Below are positions 34,430 to 44,802 of a DNA stretch of 55,525 nt, piece after piece. The notes below the pieces were generated by a model. It searched no databases and was not told the origin of the DNA. It was given only the letters and a program-made list of their open reading frames with translations. The first letter of the stretch is position 1. Each line of letters opens with the position of its first letter. This DNA is from Spirogloea muscicola. Taxonomy: Eukaryota; Streptophyta; Zygnematophyceae; Spirogloeales; Spirogloeaceae. The DNA is taken from positions 235,896 through 291,420 of the forward strand of contig WELB01000053.1 of NCBI GenBank assembly GCA_009602725.1, read 5' to 3'. Position numbers and translations under genes: made by a program.

Positions 34430-34500
34430 CGAATTGGCCTGAATTGGCCTCCCTTTTAAAATTCATGCGCTCCGCGCGCCTCTCTTCTGGGCTCACAATA
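34430..34500 (+). repeat. Dispersed TTGGCCTCC...CCGCGCGCC repeat
   Basis: GAATTGGCCTGAATTGGCCT, then CATGCGCTCCGCGCGCCTC and TTCTGGGCTCACAATACACA. It corresponds to 12354-12420 and 43810-43870. It lies about 300 bp upstream of the Ariadne-type gene; a GC-rich block with one N (34756) separates them. Confidence 0.7.
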
Positions 34501-34805
34501 CACACACCGCCTTCTACTGGACGGGTCTTGCCTCTTCTCATTAGCCGCTCTTTTCATACCAGCAGCTGCATTTCTCATGCATTGATCGAAGATAGGAATC
34601 CGGCTATTTTACCTGGGGCCGTGGTCATCGGGTGGGTAGTTGGGGGGAGGTCGAGCCACCCGGGGGCGTCGGGCGGGGGCCCGGGCCGACGGTGCCGCGG
34701 CCGTCGGGCCGCCGGCGGGGGTACGGCCCGACGGAGCCCGCGCCGTCGGGCCAGGNGCCGCCGCCGCCGCCACCGCGGCCGCTTGATCTTGGCCCCGTGC
34801 TGAGA

Positions 34806-37800
34806 ATGCGCGGCGAGGGGAAGGCCGCCGCCGCGGCGAAGGGTGAGGAGGAGGAGGAGGACGACGACGACGAGAGCGGCGGCCTGTACCATGGCAGCGA
34901 CGGGGCCTGCAGCGACGGCGGCACGCCGGACGCCTCGGTGAACGATGCCGGGGACTACGAGGAGGTCAGCACCATCGAGACGCCGGATGAGCCCGACTAC
35001 AAGGTGAGCTCTTCCCGGTGGCACCAATTATTGCTGCACAACTGCTGCGCTAGCATTGAGGCTGGGACCTGGAGGTCATTTGTAGCCTAGAAAACATGCA
35101 TGCTGCTGTAGAAGCTCGGCGAGCATGCTCTTGCATGTTCTTTGCTCGGTGTCTGTGTGTTTGCCTCATGATTGCAGGGTACCAATGCAAGCAGGGTACA
35201 AGTAGATTGGCTCCTTCAATGATGCCAGGTCCTGTCCTTTTTGAGTGGGTCGGTGCTTCGCAGGACCCTAAATAGGATCTAATATGTCGCAGGTTATCAA
35301 CAAGGAGTCCCTTCTGGCCGCCCAGGTGAGGCGGTTCACAAGAATAAGAACCATGAGCAGCCTGAAGGAAAGTGAGTGCAGTTGTGCCAGGCCACGTAGA
35401 AAGGGAGGGCGAGGAGCAAAGCCTGGTCATGTAGTGTTTCCCTCTTGCTAAAACAGTGCTCAATTATCTTCGCCCATGCTGCTTACTGCATATTCCCCAC
35501 AGATTTGAGCACTTCAAGGCATGGCATGGATAATCTCGGTATCGTCTGGCAGATCAAAGACCTGCACAAAGTGGTAGACGTGCTCGGGGTTCAACTCCAA
35601 CACGCAAGGGCGCTGCTCATCTACCATCGATGGGACATTGAGTCACTCTTTGGCAGGCTTGCGGACAAGGGCGAGGAGAGGCTCTTTGTTGAGGCAGGGT
35701 TGCCATTCAATGCTAGAAGCGCAGGGGTGATGCAGGAGATGCAGGGGCAAGTCAACTGCAGGGCTTGCTTGGAGACTGTGGCCAGTGCAAGTGCCACCAT
35801 GATGAGCTGCGGGCACAGCTTTTGCAACGACTGTAAGACTACTGTTGTCCTGACAGTCTGAACATGGAGTAATGGACGGCTTGATGTGCATGTCTGGGCA
35901 TGGCTAGCACACCAAGAATGCTCGATCGGAGGCACGTAAAGGCAGCTCCTCTCAAGCTTCTGAAAAATATGCTCCCTCTGTGTGCAGGTTGGACGCGCTA
36001 CTTCATCATTAAGATCCTGGAGGGTCAGAGTCGGCGCGTGACATGCATGGAGCACAAATGTATCGCTATATGTGATGAGCACAAAGTGCGGAAGCTTGTA
36101 GGAGCATTCGACGCAGATGCTGTGAATCGGTATGAGCAGTCTTTATTGGAGTCCTATATTGAAGACAACAGCAAAGTGAAGTGGTGCCCCAGTGTGCCTC
36201 ACTGTGGGAATGCCATCCGTGTGGATGGAGAACCTTTTGCTGAATTGGAATGCGTTTGCAGTCAGCAATTCTGCTTCAATTGCTTGGCGGAGCCACACTC
36301 TCCATGCTCATGCTCAATGTGGCGGCTTTGGGACCAGAAGTGCAAAGACGAGTCGGAAACTGTCAATTGGTTGACAGCGCACACAAAGCCATGTCCAAAA
36401 TGTCAGAAACCAGTTGAGAAGAACGGGGGATGCAACCTCGTCGCATGCATCTGTGGCCAGGCTTTCTGGTAAATCACTACCTCTCCACATGTTGATGTCA
36501 TTACGGTGTGTGACCTTCTAGGTATGTCGCCGTTTTATCCAGGCAGGGTCTATCATGTGTGATGAATGACTGATGACTGAGAGATAGCTTCTCAAAGTAG
36601 GAATGAGCTTCTGGTTGGCGTGTTTGTCAAGATGCTAGTTATTATGCATGTCTAAGGTACTGCAGATGCCGCTGATATTCAGCAATATGTCTACAGCAAT
36701 GTTTCTCTCTCTACTGTGGAGAACTGAAGCATTGAGATGATCTTCTTGCACTGTGTCAGTTGGTTGTGTGGAACCGCGACTGGTCGGGAGCACACATGGA
36801 CGACCATATCTGGGCACAGCTGTGGCCGTTACAAGGATGAGAAGGAGGCCGAAGCCCAGCGAGCGCAGCGTGACTTAAAGCGCTACATCCACTACCACTC
36901 AAGATGGAAAGGACATATGGACTCACTCAAGTTTGAAAAGAAGCAGCGGGAGATGGTGCAGGCCAAGATCTCCAAGTTGGAAGCGAGTGAGTCCCTGGTC
37001 AAGGATTACACATGGCTTACAAGCGGGCTGCAGAAGCTGTTCCGAGCACGTAGATCTTTGGCGTATTCCTATGCCTTTGCATACTACATGTTTGGCAACG
37101 AGCTCTTCAAGGATGACATCAGCGAGGAGCAGAATGTCATCAACCAGAACCTTTTTGAAGACCAGCAGCAGCAATTGGAGGGGACTGTGGAGAAGCTCAG
37201 CAAGCTTGTGGAGTCACCAATGGACCTCGATGCTGATGATGACGAAGTGCAGAAAATCCGTCTGGAAGTCATCAATCTTACGTCTTTGACGGATGCCCTT
37301 TGCCAAAGGATGTAAGCTGGCACCTTGCAATAACACCTATCATACTAGGACTAGCGAAGGAGGTTTCAAGCTGATCAGTAATGCTCATGCATTACAAGCT
37401 GTTACAGCTCCTCTTACTCAGATTGGAAAGCGAGCTGCTTACGTGCAGGTATGACGTCATCGAGAACGACCTATTGGGCTCCCTGCAACTGACAACCCAT
37501 CACATAGCTCAGTACAAAGCTCGAGGATATAAGCGCGCCTCGGAGATTACCTCGCAAGCAGGTGTAAGCAAGGCAACCCCAGAATGGTCCACAGCTGCAG
37601 GTGAGCAAGATTTGCTTGGTCCTAGGAGGTTTCCTCCTCGTTAGCTGCCACCCGTGCAAGAAGTAAGCACATTGCAAGTAGTCATTGGAACAAACATTGT
37701 GTTTCATCACGAGCCTTCTGCCGCAATTTTGTGTCAAGGTGAGGGATAATTCTGGCGCCTGGGATCTCAGGAGTGTCTTCTGTATGGTGCATATGCCATG

Positions 37801-38737
37801 TACTGACGGTCCATCTGTGCATCTTGTATCTCAATGGTCATAGTCTGGGTGTATGTCGTCTCTTGGAGCATGTATGCACGTTATTCAGACCTAGACTGAA
37901 GTGTCTTATAGGTGTTTTTAAAGGGGCAAGAGCACCTATGTCAAGGGCGATAGCACTTATGATAGTGGCGCTGTCAAGAGCATCGGTGCTGCAACTTACC
38001 TACATCCCTGTTCTCCGTGCCTAGTGCAACACTAAGTTCTTGCGACACTCTGACATGGTCGTAGTACATGACTGTATACCAGGCAATGAAGCCACGAGCA
38101 GAAGAAGGGAAAGTCAGGGGGAGCGTGACTCCTCGGTCTTGGATATGGAGGACGATGATGAAGACAAGGGCGGGGAGGAGGGCAAGGGCTCTCCTTGGCA
38201 GGTGGGGTGCCTTAAAAGGCCGGCAGGGGAGCCTGCTAGCCCCGCCTTTGAGGCGACAAAAAGGTCCTCACAGGAGAAGTCCGCTTGCCCTGATGAGTGG
38301 CAGACCGGCATCCCTTTTCAGAGTACAGTAGCAGCAGGTGAGCTTGCTTGTCGTGTTTTCAGCACGTCAAGTCACTGACTCTGCATTCAATAGGAGCACT
38401 CTTGCATCTATTCAAGAATGACAGAGGAATTGTAAGTCGGGCAATGCCAAGGGAATCTGCTGTCAATATTAAGCTCCTCTTCCTGAGGGGTGTCATTTGG
38501 GCATTCTGTTGTGCAGGGCTGGGTGGTGAACAAGGCGGCGCGTGATGAGCACGCTGTGAAGATGGAGCAGCAGTTGGGACGCATTTGTCCCTCTCGTCAC
38601 GATTGTTTGCAGCCAACATTTATTTGCACATGCCACGGGGCTTGCAGGGGCCTGCATGCGTCCATGCTGACTGCATTGCTGAGAAGGTGCGAGTCAATGA
38701 GACTGCTTTGCAGTTTCATCAGCAGATTGCGCTTTGA
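34806..38737 (+). CDS. Ariadne-type RBR E3 ubiquitin-protein ligase
   Basis: Exons: 34806-35003, 35293-35325, 35553-35832, 35988-36468, 36760-37311, 37449-37600, 38083-38337, then tentatively 38394-38431, 38517-38555, 38648-38737 (705 residues in phase). An acidic N terminus leads to INKESLLAAQIKDLHKVVDV (UBA-like), RING1 CRACLETVASASATMMSCGH then SFCNDCW, the IBR (CPSVPHCGNAI, CVCSQQFCFNC) and RING2 CPKCQKPVEKNGGCNLVACI then CWLCG. The GGC in RING2 carries the catalytic Cys that forms the ubiquitin thioester. RING2 is completed only across the 36468/36760 junction. The Ariadne domain follows (CGRYKDEKEAEAQRAQRDL, YSYAFAYYMF, FEDQQQQLE, YDVIENDLLGSLQ). The family works in cytosol or nucleus with cullin-RING ligases. 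The last three exons match nothing I know; the gene could end soon after 38337. Confidence 0.93.
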
Positions 38738-39709
38738 TCAAGGACATGTTGGCATGCCTCAGAATTCAGAAGCCTGAGATATATGTTGTTGGAAGAGGAG
38801 ACTCAGGGCTGTTCAACAATTGCGTGAGCCTGCGGATGGGGTCAATACGCAAAGCCATGGCATGCTACCTTATATAAGTAGGTGTAGCAGGATGTCAGCC
38901 TTGCAGCTAAGCAACCACGCTAACAAATTATTTGTGTCCTTGCAGATGAGCTTTGCAGGGCGGGCAGCCACAGGCAGGGCACATATACGCCTCCACAGCT
39001 TTTTGTCACAAAAGCATCTGCGAATTTCGTCAGGCTGACATTCACAGTTACTTTCACATTCTTTGACACAATCTTGCCCTTTACTTGGCCATAGAAAATG
39101 AAAGAAAAATGAAATGTTTTGAAAAATCCAATTTCAGATTGGATTTTTCTCAGAGCAGCTCTGATGCCAGTCCAGGCATGGGCTTGCTTGCTGGGCAGGG
39201 TGCTGAAATTCTACATGGCACGGCGGCATTGAGCACTGTCAGACCCATTAAGACTTGTGCACAGCAAAACCATGTCCCAGCATCGCTGTAATGTCAGCTG
39301 GCACTTGCACTCGCATGGTGGAGCTGGTCATGTCGCTCCGCATCTGATTTGTTGCACACACTGAAGAGACGCGCAAATCTCAGGCAAAACTCTGCATTCC
39401 TATGAGGGCTTCAAGCTGCCGGATGCCAATCAACCCGCCATTCTTGCGGGGTCAGCAGCACTCGGCCCAGGTTCCAGCCCCTCTCCTGCAGCTGCACAGC
39501 AGAGGTGTGCAATGGTTAAAGTGCCATCTTCCTGCTTTCTTAAGGTTGCTTAAGTCTGCAGTTGTGTTGTGGAGGTGGACTGGAGTATGTGCACACAAAA
39601 TGGTGCAGCAGCTTTTCTCCACAGCTTGAGAGGTAGCATGAGGAAGTGCCCAAACTTCATGGCCAGCTTTTTAGCGTGGACAGCTCTGCATGCATGACAG
39701 TTCCAGGGG
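38738..39709. other. Spacer between convergent Ariadne and RUS genes
   Basis: No coding exon is recognisable. It contains the hairpin at 39121-39149 and presumably both 3' UTRs. Confidence 0.5.
39121..39149. terminator. Perfect 12-bp stem, 5-nt loop hairpin
   Basis: GAAAAATCCAAT, loop TTCAG, ATTGGATTTTTC. It lies between the 3' ends of two convergent genes, so it could act in 3'-end formation for either strand. It could also be a small inverted-repeat element. The role is a guess; the structure is plain in the sequence. Confidence 0.4.
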
Positions 39710-42700
39710 CTACTGTCCAGATTGACTCACAGAGTTGCAGAAAGAGACATATGCCTGCTCTACCCAGGCGGCAGCCTCCAACTCCATCTCCTCCAACTCA
39801 AGGACGTCATCACCACTGTTCACTGCTGTGTCCAGCAGGAGCGCCAGCCGCAGGGCGTGCGTGTAACCCCTAAGCATGTCAGCTGAGCTGGCCGTCTTGT
39901 GAAGGATCACGCAGATTGTGCCGCCTCTGTAGACCAGCAAATAACTCTCTGCATGGAACAACTTATGTGATCGTCATTTAGCAGGTTGTACTAATTCTGC
40001 AGGGCTACTTTTACCTACAATTGTAAGTTTATGTACTATAATTGTCAGGCTGAGCTACGTTATTGCTTCATCTTGCTCCACAATCAGCATCCAACGAGAA
40101 ATGTGCAACAGTGCTCTACAGCCAGCTTGCAGCCCACTTGCCTTTTCTGTAACGTGCTTTGATATTTTGCAGTGCTGTCCACCTACGCAACAAATGGTCT
40201 CTATCTTTGAGCTTGTCGCACAGCAGCAATCAGCATACGTAGGAGTCCGCAAGCGTGGTCTGTGACATGCACAACTAGCTTCGCTGTTGCGTGTGAGCCA
40301 GAGGTAAAGCAACGGGTTCGATCATCTTGCAAATGAAGCTGTAACGTCCACAATAACCTGGCTTGATGTGCAGCTCACTCATCAGGAGGAATGACCTCTG
40401 AGAGCCTGGCGCCAAGGATGATGGGCCGCAGTCGAAGGGTGCCAGCTTTTGACGGGATCAGGTTATCCGGAAGTGGAAGGATGCGTTCAAGTGGTGCAAC
40501 TTCGCGCGGCCTGCATACTACATACGGCAGCAGGAGATCAAAAAATCTACCAGGAGAATACAGTTTTGATGGTGGTAAGCTACATTTTGCATGTTCAAGC
40601 ATCAAGACTCAAGATGGGCTCATCCTTGCCACCAACCATGGGAGCGAGCGATGTACTCGCGGAGTAGTATCTTTGTCCGCTCAGTGTTGAGACTTGTCAA
40701 GCAAAGGCAGCGCACCGCCCTGTAATTGGCTGGTCGCACCACGGAAAAGCAGATAGCAAAGTCAAGCATGACTGGTGTACTTTGCAAAATAGCGCAGAGT
40801 TGCATGCATTCGTGTAGTGGGATCACTTCATTTCGATATTGTCAGAACCAGCAAAGATTGACTTGACCAGGCAGCTGGCGAATCCTACCCATCCGGCTAC
40901 CAGGCACAAGACTGCTGTAGACATTCAACAAGGAGGCAGCTGACATGTGATGGCCAGCACGACAGTACCATAGACGTGAAATGCGGTGAGAAGGAGGAAG
41001 CAGGACCAGGTGGGAAGCGCGCTGCCACCCGTCACTCTGGCCACCACAATTCCCAAGAGCATGCCCGCAATGGTAGCCACGGTCTCTTGGCTACCCTCCT
41101 GCAGACATACGCTTGACGATGCTGTTAAGTTACGTCCACTTCTTCATGGTGACACACTGCATTATCCTGGTTTCTAGCAATATATTACTGGGTAATCACC
41201 AGTAAGTACACTCTCGATGGTCCCATAGCACACCTTGGCAGACACGTCAGCGGCGTTCTGCTGAAGTGCGAAGTGCTGGGTCAGCGCCGCTCGAGTCGCT
41301 CCACTGGCCACACCGGCTGTGGGAAAAATTGGTAGCAAGTCACTGTACTTGCAGAGCTGTAGGTCAACTGGAAGAAGGACTACATAGCCTCCTGGCAGCT
41401 ACCCTAAGAAGACTTATAATACTCAACATGCCCTGTGCTCTTGCCACCTCTACTGGGTGCTAAGTCCACAGGATAGACATGGAGAAAATCACTGAGCTCT
41501 GTCTGCTTGCAAGCTATGACCTTCGAGATGGGGATATCTGATACACAGAATTAGACAGCTACTGCACCCACAAACTATAAGCTCTCTGTAAGAACACCAA
41601 AAGGATCAATGATCCAAGCCACCAGGCGTAGCACTTCAGCACTGCCCGCACTGAGCATCGGCAGTCCTGTCAAAACAATTGAAGGTGGAGTGCTATGAAG
41701 CAAGAACGGCGTGAACAAAGACAGACTGGACCTCACTTATTGAACGTGAGATGCTGCCAAGGCAGAGGAGGAGGAGGAAGGCCTTGGGGACGAGGGGCGA
41801 GAGCAGGTCCAGCAGCATTCCTGCATAGGAACAGCTCATATGACAACCTCCTCAATATCCTTCATGTCATGGGATGCTAGATCATGCTGAGGGGACACAT
41901 CTAGTACGAGTGAATGTGCTCATTTGCATTAAGAAACAGGAACAATGTACCCCAACTGCTGCAATGGCTGCTGCCCAAGCACCTGACCTATGTCATTCAT
42001 GAAGTCGGCCGCCAGCCGCCACTGCTTGGCCTTGCTGTCGAGGTTGGAGCCTTGAGAGAGCGTGAAGAGAATGCCTCCCAGCATGCCAGTGAAGTCCCTC
42101 ACAAACCACTGCATTGGAAGAGAGGAATAAGAGCATCACTGTTTGTGACATGCATAGATGCATGCTGCTTGGCTTCTTCCTCAACCCGGATCTTCCTTGC
42201 GGGACAACCCAGTAGGTGCAGGATACTGAGACAGTCAATGCTAAGGACTATCTGTATGCAGTCCTTGCTGGTGGGTCCAATCCTGCAAGCCCAAGTAGCA
42301 TAGAGATGGGAAGATGCAAGGATGCTGCTAAGTGCTGGGACAAAAGGAGGGGGCAGTAGAAATTAAGCAATGTGTCCTGCCAATACTATTTTACTTCTGC
42401 AGGTCTACAAGCATTTCAAGCAACCAAAAAGCAGTGCTTTACGCTCCTCGCAAGTCGTACATTGCGTCGCTAAATGGCGACTAACCTGGAAAGTGGCTCC
42501 CATGACAGTGGCAGTTGACTCTCCCACACCGATTGCTCCCAAGAGCACCTGCTCAGAAGGTCTGAGGCCTTGAGCCGGTCATCAGGCCCTCTGCCCGGTG
42601 AGCTGAAGGAGACACAACCTTCATGAAGAGCCAAGACATTGTATTGAAATGCATGGCCGTTAAGTCAGCAGTGCCAACCTGGGTGGAAATCATGCTCCTA

Positions 42701-43550
42701 ATGTATGTTGACAAGCCCTGCACAATTGCAGTCGCCAGGATCAAAAACACTTGCCGCTAAGTGCCATCCAGTCAAACCCGAAGTAAATTGTGTACGACCT
42801 GTCTCACTTCACAACCAGGCAACCCACCCCGAACTGTCTACGGCCCCGGGAACATGAGACTGTCGTCCTTCTTCCAGTGACATCAAGCGTGACATTAGCT
42901 GTTGAAAACTAGTGGTCAGAGACTAGATTAAGGAGTTGTTATCCTTGCCTGAAGGGTGTCCCAGAGTTGGAACGGCAGGTAGTCCTCCGTCACGCTGTGC
43001 GGGAAGCCCTGTGGCAAGAGCTCCAGGCTCAGAATCAGCATGGCGCTCTTTGAAGCTTGATAAGGAGGTCCTAAACCCTAGCCCCTAAACCCGTAAACAC
43101 CTATCCTGTAAACCCTAAACCTTGATTCATAGCGTCTACCCTTAAAGCGGTACCCCTAATATACTACATGCTAGACGAAGTTGTGATCTTGAGCCCAAGC
43201 TCAAAGCCAAGACGCCGGCATCAACGCTGGCCTGCCGTTGCTGCAATGGCAACGTCCGGCAAGCGGTCTGACCTCCGGCAGGAAGGCCGACCGCAGGCTC
43301 CGCAGGAGGGGCACCGACGAGCTCCGGTCTCTGCGCGCTGAGCGGGTGGCAGGCGCTCGTCAGCTGCAGCTCCTGCAGGCTGGCCTGCTTGGGAGGACGC
43401 GTCAAAGACGTGCCTGAGGACGCGGACGCGGCCAACGCCGCCGCCGCCGCCGCCGCCGTCGTTGCCGCTGCCGGCGCCGTCGCGCAGCCAGACGGCGGTG
43501 CGGCGGCCCGCGCCGTGGCCGCCGTACTCCTCCGCCACGACGGTGGCCAT
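39710..43550 (-). CDS. RUS/DUF647 family membrane protein
   Basis: Minus-strand exons: 43550-43315 (end uncertain), 43027-42949, 42717-42679, 42548-42486, 42108-41988, 41820-41737, 41316-41234, 41098-40969, 40729-40637, 40517-40396, 40211-40187, 39948-39710. They join in phase to 437 residues, a normal family size. Diagnostic blocks are LPQGFPHSVTEDYLPFQLWD, GLSTYIRSMISTQ, GAIGVGESTATVMGATFQWF, RDFTGMLGGILFTLSQGSNL, DSKAKQWRLAADFMNDIG, TGVASGATRAALTQHFALQ, NYRAVRCLCLTSLNTER and ILHKTASSADMLRGY. ROOT UV-B SENSITIVE proteins act in plant UV-B, vitamin B6 and auxin-related responses; the human relative is RUSF1. The intron after 42949 begins GCAAGG, so it is probably GC-AG. The first exon is Gly-rich from CGG codons. 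Confidence 0.93.
43073..43135. repeat. Degenerate telomere-type repeat inside RUS intron 1
   Basis: It contains CCTAAACCCTAGCCCCTAAA and TAAACCCTAAACCTTG, variants of the plant-type CCCTAAA unit. It sits in the first intron of the RUS gene, just after a GC-rich exon. The tract is too short and mixed to be a true telomere. Confidence 0.75.
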
Positions 43551-43551
43551 G

Positions 43552-43655
43552 GGTTTAAGAAATAGGGTTTAGGACTTAGGGCTCCGCCGGGAGCCCCTCT
43601 GCCGCGCCACCGCAGCGCTCTAAACCCTGAACCCTTAAACCGGACCCTAAGAGGA
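43552..43655. repeat. Degenerate telomere-type repeats upstream of RUS
   Basis: GGGTTTAAGAAATAGGGTTTAGG at 43552-43574 and CTAAACCCTGAACCCTTAAACC at 43620-43641 are in opposite orientations, about 50 bp apart, around a GC-rich block. This lies directly upstream of the RUS start at 43550. Confidence 0.75.

Positions 43656-43698
<43 letters not shown>
43656..43698. repeat. (CGG)n microsatellite
   Basis: About 14 uninterrupted GGC/CGG units. A similar array at about 50262-50303 lies in the 5' part of the DUF3110 gene and ends at an assembly N. Confidence 0.95.
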
Positions 43699-43699
<1 letters not shown>

Positions 43700-43809
43700 A
43701 GGTAGGGAATGGGTATTGAAGACCTATCACAGTTTCCAGTCTTATCTCTTTCTTTCTTGTCCTTACTTTAGGTGTATTTAGCCTTGTTTAGTCTGCAGTA
43801 GCCTTCGCC

Positions 43810-43935
43810 TGGACAATGTACTGGCTTGAATTGGCCTCCTTTTCATTTCATGCGCCCCGCGCGCCTTCTCTCTCTTTCTTTTTGGGCTGGCTTTTCGCAG
43901 CCCTTGCCCCCATTGGGAGTGCCACTTCTTCTCTT
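43810..43935 (+). repeat. Dispersed repeat, composite copy, running into the assembly gap
   Basis: GAATTGGCCTCCTTTTCATT, CATGCGCCCCGCGCGCC, then GGGCTGGCTTTTCGCAGCCC and CCCCATTGGGAGTGCCACTT. It shows both repeat modules joined in one element and may continue into the Ns. Confidence 0.8.
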
Positions 43936-43940
43936 TCTTT

Positions 43941-44794
43941 NNNNNNNNNNNNNNNNNNNNNNNNNNNNNNNNNNNNNNNNNNNNNNNNNNNNNNNNNNNN
44001 NNNNNNNNNNNNNNNNNNNNNNNNNNNNNNNNNNNNNNNNNNNNNNNNNNNNNNNNNNNNNNNNNNNNNNNNNNNNNNNNNNNNNNNNNNNNNNNNNNNN
44101 NNNNNNNNNNNNNNNNNNNNNNNNNNNNNNNNNNNNNNNNNNNNNNNNNNNNNNNNNNNNNNNNNNNNNNNNNNNNNNNNNNNNNNNNNNNNNNNNNNNN
44201 NNNNNNNNNNNNNNNNNNNNNNNNNNNNNNNNNNNNNNNNNNNNNNNNNNNNNNNNNNNNNNNNNNNNNNNNNNNNNNNNNNNNNNNNNNNNNNNNNNNN
44301 NNNNNNNNNNNNNNNNNNNNNNNNNNNNNNNNNNNNNNNNNNNNNNNNNNNNNNNNNNNNNNNNNNNNNNNNNNNNNNNNNNNNNNNNNNNNNNNNNNNN
44401 NNNNNNNNNNNNNNNNNNNNNNNNNNNNNNNNNNNNNNNNNNNNNNNNNNNNNNNNNNNNNNNNNNNNNNNNNNNNNNNNNNNNNNNNNNNNNNNNNNNN
44501 NNNNNNNNNNNNNNNNNNNNNNNNNNNNNNNNNNNNNNNNNNNNNNNNNNNNNNNNNNNNNNNNNNNNNNNNNNNNNNNNNNNNNNNNNNNNNNNNNNNN
44601 NNNNNNNNNNNNNNNNNNNNNNNNNNNNNNNNNNNNNNNNNNNNNNNNNNNNNNNNNNNNNNNNNNNNNNNNNNNNNNNNNNNNNNNNNNNNNNNNNNNN
44701 NNNNNNNNNNNNNNNNNNNNNNNNNNNNNNNNNNNNNNNNNNNNNNNNNNNNNNNNNNNNNNNNNNNNNNNNNNNNNNNNNNNNNNNNNNNNNN
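43941..44794. other. Assembly gap (854 N)
   Basis: Unknown sequence. It ends 8 bases before the formamidase ATG, so that gene's promoter is missing. Reading frames drawn through it are meaningless. Confidence 1.
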
Positions 44795-44802
44795 CCGCCG
44801 CC

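Noticed and set aside
41570-41670. Minus-strand stretch reading SAEVLRLVAWIIDPFGVLTE, possible extra RUS exon
   Set aside because: It sits in the intron between 41737 and 41316, ends in a stop, and the flanking conserved blocks join perfectly without it. A poison exon is possible but unsupported.
43073-43135. True chromosome end
   Set aside because: Telomere-like units are few, degenerate and in both orientations, with genes on both sides.
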